In this document: positions 1 through 11,371 of the stretch, piece after piece | Layout: each line of letters starts with the position of its first letter | Position numbering within the stretch: the stretch's first letter is position 1 | Origin: Triglochin maritima | Taxonomy: Eukaryota > Streptophyta > Magnoliopsida > Alismatales > Juncaginaceae | Assembly: GCA_963682175.1 (NCBI GenBank) | Contig: OY821779.1 | Span: forward strand, 3,980,501 to 4,044,500 | Length of the DNA stretch: 64,000 nt | Direction of reading: 5' to 3' | Notes under the pieces: model-generated | Seen by the model: the letters and a program-made list of their open reading frames with translations, nothing else | The model's database searches: none | Told to the model about the DNA's origin: nothing | Program-made: the position numbers and the translations under genes

Positions 1-607
1 GTGGGAAGTGATTTTGTGCTGTTTTGGTCTCTGGGAATCAATTTTGGTTTGAAATCAGTTTGTGAGAGTAAATTCCTTGACCTGAAATTTCACTGGAGTT
101 TCGAAGTTCCACGTTTGCAAATATCATGTTTGGTTGATAATGTGACGAAATTCACAAATTCTTCATGACATTTGAAATTCTGTCTTTATACCAAATTTGT
201 CAAAACCAAATTCCACGTTGAGAGGTGGAATTTCGACATTTGACGCAACTTATTTGGTTTCCGGGAATCAAATGTGGTTTGAAATCGGTTATGAGATATT
301 GCCTTGTCTTGAAAGTGAATTCCGTAACGGTGGTGAACTCGATTTTCGGGGTGAAAATTTGGATGCCGTGGATCCTTAGTTTTGAAATGCTGACCTAGGA
401 CGAGAGACATACTCAATGTCTTCGGTTTATTTGTACTCTAGTAGTACGTTGTTGCATTGAAGAAGTGAGTTCAATCAATTTTATTGTCTAGGATTGAATG
501 TATTCTAAATCATTCCCAAACACTGTTTCGAGATTGACATAATAACTGTGAACTCAATTGGGATGTCATGAGAATTGGATTTTGAGAAATCAGTTTGTAA
601 CTGCAAC
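1..607. other. AT-rich spacer at the left edge
   Basis: No coding signal was recognised. The short open frames lack family resemblance and overlap each other on both strands. Two loosely similar stretches (about 36-105 and 257-325) both contain a GGGAATCAA / TTTGAAATC pattern followed by an ATTCC motif, suggesting an old degenerate local duplication. The sequence may belong to a decayed repeat extending beyond the window. Confidence 0.4.
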
Positions 608-610
608 TTA

Positions 611-1526
611 GGTTCCGTTAGGCTATTGATTCTTGACGAATCGATTATAATTGCAATCGATTCTGCACAGGTTTTTAGGAAATCTGATTTTCCATAAAAT
701 CAAATTTACATTTCTTGTGTTTGAAGTGTGGTTGATTCCAACTAAAGTTAGATTACAGTTTTGCCCTCCAATTGTTTTGTTGGACCATAATAATTTTTTC
801 ATCATTTTCTTCCTACAAAACCAACTACACCTATTTCTCCAATCAAAATTCAAAAGTGCATTCACATCAAGTTTTTCATTTTCAACAACCAACCACAAAA
901 ATTCACAAAGAAACATGCATACTAATCTATCATTTTTCCTGTAATTTTAGAAAGGAAATACAAATCCACATAAACCCATCATAGTCATGGCATCATAGGA
1001 TGGAAGGGATTAGCAAGAATTGAAGTGGGAAAGATATGTGAAGGGTTGGATATTTTTGGTTTCTACAACTCAAGCTAGAGAGAGAAAAGAGAAGGGGACA
1101 GACTATGGTTTCAATGTCGGGGAATGGTGGTGGCGTGATTGGAGGACAAAGAAGGGGAAAGAAAGGGGTTTGACACCAAACGTCGTTGCCGAGGTAGAGT
1201 TGGCGAGGGGATCGAAGGAGTTGGTGGTGAACTGGTGAAGAAATGGGAGGAGAAGTGAGGCAAGAGCTATGTGGAGAAATCCATCAATAGTAAATAGTGA
1301 TGGTCACGGGGTAGAATGGACAATTTATTCCAAAATCTATGAATAGTGATCAGGAATCAGTTTTATTTCCGATTCTAAAGGAGAGAGACATGTGAGAGCG
1401 TGATTTGTTGAGTGAAATCTGATTTTGGGAGAAAGAATCGATTCCAGATTTTTGGTGTTTGGCAAACTTGATTTGTTTGACAGATTTTGTAAAATCAAGT
1501 CCAGAAATCTGTATCCAAACGGGGCC
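611..1526. mobile_element. Tourist/Harbinger-like MITE (putative)
   Basis: The ends form imperfect terminal inverted repeats: GGTTCCGTTAGGCT on the left, and on the right the complement of GGCCCCGTTTGGAT. Both ends are flanked by the trinucleotide TTA (608-610 and 1527-1529), the target duplication expected of PIF/Harbinger elements. Sub-terminal motifs AATCGATTC and AAATCTGATTT also recur in inverted orientation near both ends. No transposase is recognisable in the 0.9 kb body, so this would be non-autonomous. The match of the arms is only about 10 of 14 in the outermost bases, so the assignment is tentative. Confidence 0.5.
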
Positions 1527-1529
1527 TTA

Positions 1530-2318
1530 GAATGAGTTGCAGAGTCAATATCTTCTGTTGATCTGTCCTTTTGACAGTATGACATTGCATTTCATCTTGT
1601 AATTTGTCCTTGTGTTGGTGAAGCGGATATTTTTTATGGTTCATGGAATATGTCAGACTGAGAAATCAACAGAAGATGGAGACAAATGGAATGTGAGGCG
1701 TCCTTAGAAGAACAAGAGTGACAAGAGGGAAGGCTTTATTTTATTCTAATGACCATATGGTTATCGTAATTGAAAACAAGGGTTTGTTTAGTGACTTATA
1801 AATTTATAGAACCATTTTATTTTGTGATAAATACATAGAAGTCAAAAGACCAAATAGCAGGCAGCACACCCAAATATGTCTAAGTTTATACATGTCATCA
1901 ATATAGACCCGACCATATCTCAGAGAGAATTCTAATTACTAAGTTGCACATCAGCTGTATTTGAGTCCTAGTTATGCTTTTGTTGGTTTAATACAAAAAC
2001 AAAAACTCATAAATTGTTGTTACCCATCCTTGATGTCCATTTGGATGGCAAAGCACAGGTAGACATGTTTCAAGACTATTGTCCAAATTTTTTGGGGTCC
2101 TTTTTCATTCACGGTGGATAGCCTTTCTTGGGTTTATTTCATTAAGATTCAAACCCAATTTTCTTAATCACTTTTAGGCATTATTGATTGAGATCATGCA
2201 ATTCTATAGATGTGATCTATGCGGCATTATTTTCTTGTAGATGGTAGACGTCGACAATTTATTTATTTATTTCACTGTAAGTTTGTTTGCATGGTTTCCA
2301 TATTTTTTGTGCTGGCAG
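1530..2318. other. Upstream region of the pseudouridine synthase; first exon not located
   Basis: The first clear coding exon downstream begins in phase 0 at 2319, so at least one upstream coding exon or an in-frame start is expected here or to the left. An open frame in phase with that exon runs from ATG 2241, but its first 26 codons are hydrophobic and Phe/Trp-rich and include what looks like a pyrimidine-rich acceptor tract just before 2319. I therefore do not call it coding. No other exon was recognised. Confidence 0.35.
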
Positions 2319-5300
2319 GAAGATCAGAAGCAAGATGCAGGTGACAGTCTTAGTGATCTTTTGGAAATTGAGTCAGAGGAAGAACCTCCCAAAAATAAGA
2401 AGGGAAGATGGGCAAGAGTCACTTACAGGATAGAACTTTCATACCATGGAATCTCTTTTGATGGTTGGCAAAAGCAGCCCGGGTTAAAAACTGTTCAAGG
2501 GTGAATGGCTAAGATGCTCTGATGCTGGTTGTTTTTTTCCATTCAACCCGCTTAGGCAATTTATATTGATTTTATCTTATTGCTGTTTTGCATATTCAGT
2601 CTGGTAGAAAGCTCCCTTGGAAGTTTTGTCGACGAAGAGAAAGCTCAAAAGCTCAAGGATAGATCATTACCTGTGGAACCTTGTGCACAAGTCGCCGGGC
2701 GAACTGATAAAGGCGTATCAGCTCTTCGACAAGTTTGTTCATTCTGTCAGTAAATACCTCTTGAATTGTATTTTTGCGTTCCATTATGTGCTCATATATA
2801 CTGCTGAAGTATTCTCATGCATAAATATTGCTCCATGGAACCACTTCTATATCATTATTCTTACACCTGAATGTTCCACCATGTAATTGAGTTTTTTTGT
2901 TCGTTTTTGCTGTAACAAAACTAAAGTTGCTTTAATAGAAAGTTCTAATCCTCATTTTTTCTTCCTTTGAATGCCAAACTTCAAATTAAGTGTCTGTTAT
3001 TCTTTGACAAGATATGTACCTAGTTTCTGTCCTGCAATGAGTCATGATTGTATAGGATGAATATTCCCTTGTTCGTGTAGTCTTCAAAGTGATTTATTCT
3101 CAAGGAGTTTCATTCGAGGTTTTGAAAATTCTCTAGCATGTGTCAAGGTTTAAGCATTTGGTTTGTCTGATGAAATGGCTGTCTAGACAGATTATAACTG
3201 GGTTATGAGCATCAGTAAGGTTCACCCTTATATTTCAGGAAGATCTCTTTAACTCTCTATATACAGAAAGAAAATACTCCTAAATTTACAGGAGGACCTT
3301 ATAAGATGCTTATATTCTATATTTCAACTGAACTGTATTTCTTTCGTTCCGCTTGCCTAGAATTTATAACAATAAACTTCAAGAACATGCTCTCTGCATT
3401 TGGGAAGTGGAAAGAAAAGGGAACCATCCATCCAATTTTTTAGTAAACCGTGATGGTAGTGCTTGTGTAACAGTTTCTTGAATCTTGCATAAACTATCAA
3501 CAACTGATAATAGTCATTTTGTTGCTTGTCAATAGAAAATTAATTGCCGATTGCATCTTGTACCATTCAAATTTACACTATATACTTCGTCTACACAAAA
3601 CAGTTGAAGCATTTGTCTTAGTGTCCGCCTTTTTCTTGTTATCTAGTTTCTTAATAAAACCTTAGTTTTTGGATTCAAAGTTTCTTGTTATGTCCTATAG
3701 ATACGTGGAGAAATGACATCAAAACAGAAGATATCAAGGATGCTGTAAACAGTGTGGCTCCAGGAAAGCTCAGTGCCAAGCTTGTATGTAAGGTGTGGTT
3801 ATCTAGGTTCATCCTAGCACCATATTAGAACCCTCGACCACATAATTTTCATATAATCTTTAAATATATATACCTTTTAAATTCCTAAATTGGCATTTTG
3901 TGGAGTACGACTTAACTTGCTATCTTTTTCTGATGTACTCTTTGATTTGTTATTTATTTGAAGAACTCGAAAGGAGTTAGTTTGTTATCATGTACAACCC
4001 TCCATTTTTTTTTCCATTTTCAGCTACACATATCTCACATTCTTCCATCAGACCATCACCTATAGGATTTGTTTTGATTAATATCAAGATCCCTAAGCAA
4101 TTGGAATCTTGAGAAGACATAATAGGCTCTATATGTACCGATGAAAAAAGCTCTATATGTATTATGCATTTGGCATCTGATTAATTTATTTCTTTTATTC
4201 TTCATGTTAGAAGGACTTTATACATACCGATAGAAAAGGTAATTTATACATTATTTCGAAAATGTTTCATGTTTCTCTTCACCGGTCAGCAAATTTCTAA
4301 AATTTTGGTGTCTTCATCTATACTTATTCGTGGTTCTTGCTTCATTTTTTTCTTCTAAATTTGGTATGTCAGGGTTTGTTGAAGCCCACGATTTTCAAAG
4401 TTTCCACATGTACATGATATGATCTGAAAATATTGGGTTTGTGCATCTTTATCTACAATTTTGTTACTCAAAGTGTGTGGTGGTTGCTATTCCTGTGTGT
4501 AGTAGGGGCTTTTCGTGACGATATGACTCTAATCTAAAAGAGCTTTATCCTTGTAGCATGTATGCTCCATTCTGTTTACCGAGAGTTGGGGATTTTGTGA
4601 GCTAGTTAGTTTGATTATGTTTATTACAAGATCACTGCTATCGGTTGCTAAAAACTTGTTTCAGTTTACAACTACATGCTTTTCCATTTACTCATGGAGT
4701 TCATAGCTTAATGTGGATCCTCAAAATGTTTAAGCAAGAGGTTCTTATAGTATAGATTCATGTCCTTATACACGTCTTACTCACTTTTCTTGTGTATGCA
4801 CATCCAACTGGAGTGGGTCTTAATTTTTTCTCTTTTTGGATTATAAGCAATGGTTGACATTCTACACATCCATTCTATTGATATCTCGACATCTGGACCT
4901 CAACACTTCTTTTGTATATGTTACAAGACAACCAAAAACCCAGTATGTTCATTTCTTTTAGTTGCATTTTATGTAAGTTATGAAGTTAAGGATGTTCTAT
5001 TGCGAATATATTCTTATGAAATGGCATCTTTTGCTCTTTATGCTTTTTTTCCCTCATAGATATCCTGATATCCATCTTCAATGGCTGCAGGTGTCACGTG
5101 CCTTCCATCCTAATTTTTCCGCAAAATGGAGGCGCTATTTTTACATATTCCCCATCATTGATGGAGAGAAGCCAGTCAGTCAGACTAGGTGGTCTACTTC
5201 CTTTAACATCGGGTCCTTAGGTGATGGGCTAAAGAAGGAATGGAGTGATTCTGATGAAGACAATCGTAATAGCATGAAAGATACTGAAGCTGATTCTTCA

Positions 5301-6149
5301 AGCAAACCCCAAAGCTTCAGCATAAGCAAGGTAAATAGGCTTGTACAGCAGTTGGAAGGGAAGTGTTTGTCGTACAAAATGTTTGCGAGGGATACGAAAG
5401 CTTCAAGAAGCATGTAAGGATCCATTCCTCTTTTATTTATGGAAATACCAAATTATATTGTCATATTGTACCTCTTAATAAAACCACATTTTATTAATAT
5501 GTGAACTATGGCTGCTGTAACTAGGGGCCCAGCCACAGATTGCTATATGTTTCATGCTCGAGCTGCAGAAGCAAGACTACCTTGTGTTGAGAAGGTGAAG
5601 CATCATACTTGCATTTATTTTCGTTGTGATATTCTTTTCTGAAACTGAAGACTTCTTTCAGTCTATGTCTGTTTGCTATTTCGAGATCAGAAATGTTGTG
5701 GCTTGCTTTTGTCGAGATTATGGTATATGCATATGCACACGAACTGCCTGATATCTCTTGTCTCTTATCTAATCACTTCAATGCATTGGATGCTTTAGGC
5801 AGATGCATGTGGACCGAGAGTGATGTGTGTTGAACTAGTGGCAAACCGCTTCTTGCGCAAGGTAGCAAATAACTTCTATTTCTTACTGCTTTGTCTACAT
5901 AAAATCACAATTTTGTTTACACGATGGAGATATTTAAATCTGGTCACTGTTATAATTGTTCAGATGGTACGGGTACTTGTCTCAACAGCCATAAGAGAGG
6001 CAGCTACAGGCGCCAGTGATGATGCTTTAGTAACACTTATGGATGCTACCAGCAGACGTGCAACTGCTCCCCCTGCTCCTCCATATGGCTTGTGTCTTAC
6101 TGATGTTGGTTATAATGACTTCATACGAGAAACCTGTCTTATCATTTAA
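2319..6149 (+). CDS. TruA-type tRNA pseudouridine synthase (5' end not found)
   Basis: The product would isomerise uridine to pseudouridine in tRNA. Exons read as 2319-2500, 2600-2745, 3701-3783, 5091-5413, 5525-5594, 5799-5861 and 5964-6149 (stop). All have GT-AG borders and consistent phase, summing to 350 codons plus stop. The first exon carries the YHGISFDGWQKQPGLKTVQG segment of the TruA N-terminal fold. The second carries GRTDKGVSALRQV, whose Asp is the catalytic residue of the family. The fourth has SRAFHPNFSAKWRRY and then a Ser/Asp-rich insert typical of the plant protein. The sixth and seventh carry MCVELVANRFLRKMVRVLV and PPAPPYGLCLTDVGY, the conserved C-terminal part. The intron 3784-5090 is 1.3 kb. 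The start codon is missing from my model; otherwise the frame looks intact and functional. Confidence 0.88.
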
Positions 6150-7108
6150 TTTAATGAGGTAAATTTATATTCTGCTGTTTGATTTTACTTATATTTGGAC
6201 ATACTCGGGCTCTTTATGAACGTTCTATTTTCCACCATGAAACTAATAAGGTGTGCATTTTGCCTGTCACAATCGCACATCCTTTTTTAAAATTCAGGTG
6301 TTCAATCGACAATCGTGGTTCTTTGTCGAAATGAGCATACCTCTATGATCCTTTGGCTGCAAACTAGACTAAGATCATTATTCAGTTTGTAAAGAAACAT
6401 TTTTCTCTTTGTTTGCAGAATATATTAAACATTGTTTTTGGCTTTGATTTTCAATTATCGCTCTAACCAAGAGGTGTACTGTTTTTGTCATTGTTTTCAT
6501 GCTGTAAGTTTATTAATGATGTTTTGCATAGTACATCACAAAACTGCTTATATTCCATGGAAATAATTATTTTGCAGGTGTGGGCATATATTGACCTCCA
6601 AATATTGATCTGAGGCTCAAACAATTGCAACCTACAGCGGTCAGCAGATTTGACACAAAGGTTGTTACATTAAAGCTCTGACCTCACAGATAAACAGAAC
6701 CTCATATATTAAAGCTCTTCAGGATAAATCTGCATACTATACATATACTCTTGTCTTATTCACAATTTCTTTTTGATTGTTTTCTCCATTTATTTATGTC
6801 CTTTTAGGTCATGAAGTGTTTTTACCTGTAACAAAATTCTTTGGAGTAATCTAGTATGATTTTGCCGTGCGTTGATGTCTTGCATCTCTTGATTACAGGC
6901 TTGTAAAGTTCAATTTTACAATGCCTCTTGAGCTTGTTTCTTGATAGATGAATTTAATAACAGTAAGATTTATCCGGATTATAACTTTAGTAATTTTATC
7001 TTTTTATGTAAGCAGTGACTGGAATGTGTCTCCTAGCATCCGGACCTTGGATGAAAATAAGTGAGAAATATCTAGGAGAACTGATGTGGTCACAAGGCAA
7101 CTCGCAAT
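6150..7108. other. Downstream region of the pseudouridine synthase
   Basis: AT-rich sequence with no recognisable exon. It probably holds the 3' UTR, possibly spliced, of the upstream gene. The Copia element inserted at its right end. Confidence 0.4.
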
Positions 7109-7428
7109 TGTTGGAATTAGCATTAATATTTGTACTGTGTTATATGGTTAACTGGGTCACAATATAATCAGTTAACCAATAAACCATCTCATTTAGTCAA
7201 TCGGATAGTCAATCGGATCTTCGGATACCGAATCCACACCCACACCTATATAAGGTTGGGTCCAAACCCATTTATTAATGTAATGTGAACTCATTCTTTA
7301 TACAATATAAACAAACTTTACTCTCTCCATCTTCTTCCTCACAACTTCTTCCCAACCAACCCATCTTCTTGCTCCTCCCAAACCTCTCCCCAATAGACCC
7401 ATGATTCTACAGAAGATGCATTTTTACA
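7109..7428 (+). repeat. Left LTR of the Copia element
   Basis: Starts TGTTGGAATT and ends TTTTTACA, giving the usual TG...CA ends. It contains a probable TATA element (CCTATATAAGG near 7245). By eye it matches the right LTR at a little over 90 percent, the main difference being a 12-bp tandem duplication (AGTCAATCGGAT) in the left copy. The divergence suggests an insertion that is not recent. Confidence 0.93.
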
Positions 7429-7440
7429 TGGTATCAGAGC
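7429..7440 (+). other. Primer binding site (initiator tRNA-Met)
   Basis: TGGTATCAGAGC lies directly after the left LTR and is the standard plant Copia primer binding site. Confidence 0.93.
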
Positions 7441-7903
7441 AGTAACAATTTTGTCATTAGGTAATTTTATTGGGACACCTTTATGTAGTTTAGTGACATT
7501 GGTCATCATGACTTTATTTGAACACATGTGATCTGTTGCCCCACTATCGATTATCCAGGATGTATTAGTACTGGAAGAGTAACAGGAAATCATACCTGCA
7601 ACATTGGCTTATGCCATGTTATCTCTTTTATTCAGAATTTGGAGTATCTGGTTATATTGGTCCTGAGTGATGCTTGTGTCATTAATCTGATTTTCAGCAG
7701 CTGCTGCCCTTCCTCCTTCATTTCTGCTGTTGTTTGTTCTTCTTGTTGTAGTTGACTTGGGAGGAAAGCCAACAATCCAGTAGCATTTGTCAGTCGTGTG
7801 TCCAACCTTCTTACAATTAGTGCAAGTTGGCTTATCTTCTTTGTTCTTGTCTTGACTTTGATTGTTGTTTTTGTGATTATAGTTGCTATTGTTGTTACTG
7901 CTC
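7437..7903 (-). pseudogene. Inverted gag zinc-knuckle and protease segment of the Copia element
   Basis: On the minus strand this stretch encodes, in order, an Asn-rich gag tail, a CCHC zinc knuckle (CTNCKKVGHTTDKC), and the start of the aspartic protease with its DSGATDHMC signature. All other pol domains of the element read on the plus strand. The segment is bounded by a 12-bp inverted repeat, GAGCAGTAACAA at 7437-7448 and its complement at 7892-7903. Protease-proximal and GAG-pre-integrase coding sequence lie on opposite sides of the right boundary, so the segment has been flipped within the element. One in-frame stop lies near 7610. It is non-functional as it stands. Confidence 0.85.
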
Positions 7904-8940
7904 AATACATAGGTTGTGTTAAACTTAATAATTTTTTGATTCTTCATAAAGTTCTGTATATACCTGAATTTAAACTCAATCTCATATATGTAGCTAAGTT
8001 AGCTAAAAATTCACATAGTTATGTGAGTTTCTATCCTACATTTTGTGTAATCTAGGACATTGTCAAGAAGAGGATGATTGGTATGGGTAGGGGGACTGGG
8101 GATCTCTACATCTACACCAACCAACCAGCTCATATTGATGATAATCACCATCAAATAAAGAACAGCCAGATTGGCATAAAAGGTTGGGGCACTTGCCTCA
8201 CAATAAGATACCAGTTAGCCAATATAGACAGTAGTATTGTAATAAATGGCAATAATCATTGTGATGTTTGTCCTATGGCAAAACAAACTAGAATTTCTTT
8301 TCCTTTGAGTACTTAAAATACATATGTTGTTTTGAACTGATTCATGTTGACGTATGAGGTAGATATTCTACTGCCTCTCACAATGGACACCACTACTATC
8401 TTACAATTGTTGATGACTACAGCAGAACTACCTGGACATATCTCATAAAAATGAAATCAGAAACCTATAATATTATTAAATCTTTCTTGTCTATGGTAGA
8501 GAATCAATTCGAAAAAAAATAAAAGAATTAGGAGTGACAATGGTAAGAAGTTTCTATCCAATTGAATGCAAAAATTACTTAGTTCTAATGGTATTCTTCA
8601 TGAAAAAACATGCTCCTATACTCCTCAACAAAATGACATTGTTGAGAGGAAACATGGACACATTTTAGAGGTTGCTAGAGCCTTGAGATTTCATTCTAAT
8701 GTACCCATGATTTTTTGGAGTGATTGTATACTCACTGCAACTTACTTAATAAATAGAATGCCAACTAAGATTCTTGACCACAAAACTCCATATGAAATGA
8801 TATTTAAAAAGATACCTTCTTATGAACATCTGAAAGTGTTTGGATGTTTATGCTACTCTACCAATCTTCATTTGAGTGATAAATTTGATATAAGAGCACA
8901 TAAATGCATTTTTATTCACTACCCTTATGATAAGAAATGA
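7904..8940 (+). pseudogene. Copia GAG-pre-integrase and integrase core (degenerate)
   Basis: A segment with VLYIPEFKLNL (about 7945) is the region between protease and integrase. HCDVCPMAKQTR near 8262 is the zinc-binding part of the integrase N-terminus. The core follows with YYLTIVDDYSRTTW near 8390, then [10 protein letters not shown] near 8625. A stop at 8053, a Trp-to-stop change (TGA at 8355) after the first catalytic Asp, a frameshift in an A-run near 8510-8520 and a stop at 8938 break it. Confidence 0.88.
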
Positions 8941-9479
8941 TATAGATTATTTAGTATCTGGATAGGAAAGTTCTTGTTAGTAGGGATGTTATATTTTTTG
9001 AACATATTTTCCCTTACAACAACCATAATACTCAAGGTACAACTCAAACTAAAACCATCACTGTTATCCCTAATTACATAAGTGACCATGGGGATATTGA
9101 TAGTAATCATGATGATACAAATCATGACCAAGAAGGGACACACAATATTCAGTCACATGAGGATCTGAATGGTGAGGCAACCACTCAATATCTATCAGAT
9201 GAGGTAAACCACCATATAGATCAGACTGTGCAGCATGATGATGAAACAATTGATGACCATGTCAATACAATCAACAATACAACACCAAGAAGATCATCTA
9301 GAACACATGTCAGATCTGTGATGCTCAAAGATTACCAGTGTCCTACCCTAAGGACGAACATAGCTGATAAAAATCATGAACAACATCCAGGACGTGCAAG
9401 TAAGCACCCCTCTCATCACCAGAAGCAGAGGGGGGACCAGGTATCCTCTTGAACAATATATTAGTTCAAATTCATTATC

Positions 9480-10681
9480 AAATAAGTATGCATGTTATAT
9501 CAATGTTATTGATTCTATCCAAGAACCTAATTCTTATACTGAAGCATGTAAAAATCTCAAGTGGATAGAAGCAATGCAGGACGAATTCAATGCCTTAAGG
9601 CTCAATGAGACGTGGGAGTTGGTTCCTCTGCCACTTAATAAAAAACCAATTGGTTGTAGGTGAGTTTAAGTATAGGACAAACGGTGATATAGAAAGATAT
9701 AAAACTAGGTTAGTCACTAAAGGTTTTAATCAAATTGAGGGTTTAGACTTTCATGATACCTTTGCACCTGTAACTAAGATGGTCACAGTGCGTACTGTTT
9801 TTGGCCTTGCTGCTATTAATAACTAGTTTTTATATCAATTAGACGTTAATAATGCATTTTTGCAAGGTGAACTACAAGAGGATGTTTATATGAGAATACT
9901 ATCTCGTTTTGAGAAAACTAAGGACAACTTAGTATGCAAATTAAAAAAGTCCATTTATGGTCTTAAACAATCGTCTAGGTGTTGGTTTGAAAAACTATCC
10001 ACATCACTAGAGAGCTTTGGATACACCCAATCAAAATCAAATTACTCATTATTCGCATCTAAACCCAATCATTCATTTACTATAATTCTAGTGTATGTTG
10101 ATGACATTTTAATTGCAGGCGACAACAATGAAGTAATTACTCAACTTAAAGACAAACTTAAACAAGCCTTTTATATCAAAGATTTGGGTGAATTAAAGTA
10201 TTTTTTGGGACTAGAAGTGGCAATGAGAAAAAAAGGAATCAATCTCAATCAAAGAAAGTATGCAACCCAGATTCTCAAAGATACATGTCTGTTGGGTTCA
10301 AAACCAGTTCCAACACCTCTTGAAGTCGGTCATAAACTTTTTGAAGATCCAGGAGAACCACTACAAGATCCTACACAATACAGGAGGCTCATAGGAAGGT
10401 TGTTGTATCTCACCATAACTAGACCAGATATTACTTTCGCAGTAAATTATCTAAGTCAGTTTATGAGCAATCCTGGCAAAAGGCACATGCTTGCTGCATT
10501 GAGGATTGTCAAGTACATCAAGACATCTCCAGGGCAATGTCTATTTTTTGCAGCACTGAACTACATACTTCTTAGAGGATTTTGCGATTCTGATTGGGCT
10601 AGTTGTCCACTAACAAGACGGTCTACTACTCGTTTTGCGATCTTTTTGGGCTCTTCTCTTGTTTCCTGTAAGACAAAATAG
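9480..10681 (+). pseudogene. Copia reverse transcriptase (degenerate)
   Basis: WIEAMQDEFNALRLNETWEL begins the RVT_2 domain. FAPVTKMVTVRT, LDVNNAFLQGEL and SIYGLKQSSRCWFEKL follow. VYVDDI at 10091-10108 holds the catalytic Asp pair. The DLGELKYFLGLEV and RRLIGRLLYLTITRPDI blocks complete the family pattern. A two-base deletion near 9661 shifts the frame, and a Trp codon has become TAG at 9824. Confidence 0.92.
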
Positions 10682-11050
10682 CAAGCTACAATTTCCAGTT
10701 CCTCTGCAGAAGCAGAATATAGATCGATGACAAATACTACATGTGAAATTACTTGGTTGCTAACTCTCCTGAAGGACCTGAATGTTCAGCACTTAGCAGC
10801 AGCCATTCTGCACTGTGATAACAAATCGACCTTACATATTGCAGTCAATCCCGTGTTTCATGAGAGAACTAAACACATCGAGATTGATTGTCATTTGATT
10901 CGAGAAAAAATCAAGCAAGAAATTATCCAAACAAGGCACATCAGCAGTGCAAATCAGATTTCAGACGTTCTTACCAAAGCTTTTCCTTCTTCTAGGTTTC
11001 AAGACCTCATATCCAAGTTAGGAGTCCAAAATATACACTCTCCAACTTGA
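10561..11050 (+). pseudogene. Copia RNase H domain
   Basis: FCDSDWASCPLTRRSTT begins the domain. A stop (TAG, 10679-10681) separates it from [36 protein letters not shown] and a final HLIREKI / ISDVLTKA block typical of Copia RNase H. It stays in the same frame as the reverse transcriptase apart from the stop. Confidence 0.9.
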
Positions 11051-11057
11051 GAGGGAC
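11046..11057 (+). other. Polypurine tract
   Basis: The purine-rich TTGAGAGGGAC string directly precedes the right LTR, where plus-strand priming occurs in LTR retroelements. Confidence 0.8.
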
Positions 11058-11366
11058 TGTTGGAATTAGCATTAATATTTGTACTGTGTTATATGGTTAA
11101 CTGGGTCACAATATAACCAGTTAACCAATAAACCAGCCCACTTAATCAATCGGATCTTCGAATACCAAATCCACACCCACACCTATATAAGGTTGGGTCC
11201 AAACCCATTTAATGTTAATGTGAACTCATTCTTTATACAATAAAAACAAACTTTACTCTCTCCATCTTCTTCTTCCTCACGACTTCTTCCCAACCGACCC
11301 ATCTTTTTGCTCGTCCCAAACCTCTCCTCAACAGACCCATGATTCTATAGAAGATGCATTTCTACA
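11058..11366 (+). repeat. Right LTR of the Copia element
   Basis: Begins TGTTGGAATT and ends TTTCTACA, colinear with the left LTR. It lacks the 12-bp duplication seen in the left copy and differs by scattered substitutions. Confidence 0.93.
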
Positions 11367-11371
11367 GAAAT

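Larger units (their letters stand above)
7109..11366 (+). mobile_element. Ty1/Copia LTR retrotransposon, degenerate and internally rearranged
   Basis: The element has two LTRs (7109-7428 and 11058-11366), a primer binding site complementary to initiator tRNA-Met at 7429-7440, and a purine-rich tract before the right LTR. Its domain order is integrase, reverse transcriptase, RNase H, which is the Copia arrangement. Flanking pentamers GCAAT (7104-7108) and GAAAT (11367-11371) match at 4 of 5 positions and look like a decayed target duplication. The capsid part of gag is missing, and the zinc knuckle plus protease segment lies in reverse orientation (see separate entry). Several stops and frameshifts interrupt the polyprotein (for example at 8053, 8355, near 8515, 8938, 9661, 9824 and 10679), so it is not autonomous. 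Confidence 0.95.

Noticed and set aside
2617..2886. Plus-strand frame overlapping the second pseudouridine synthase exon
   Set aside because: It is in a different frame from the GRTDKGVSALRQV exon and runs into the intron.
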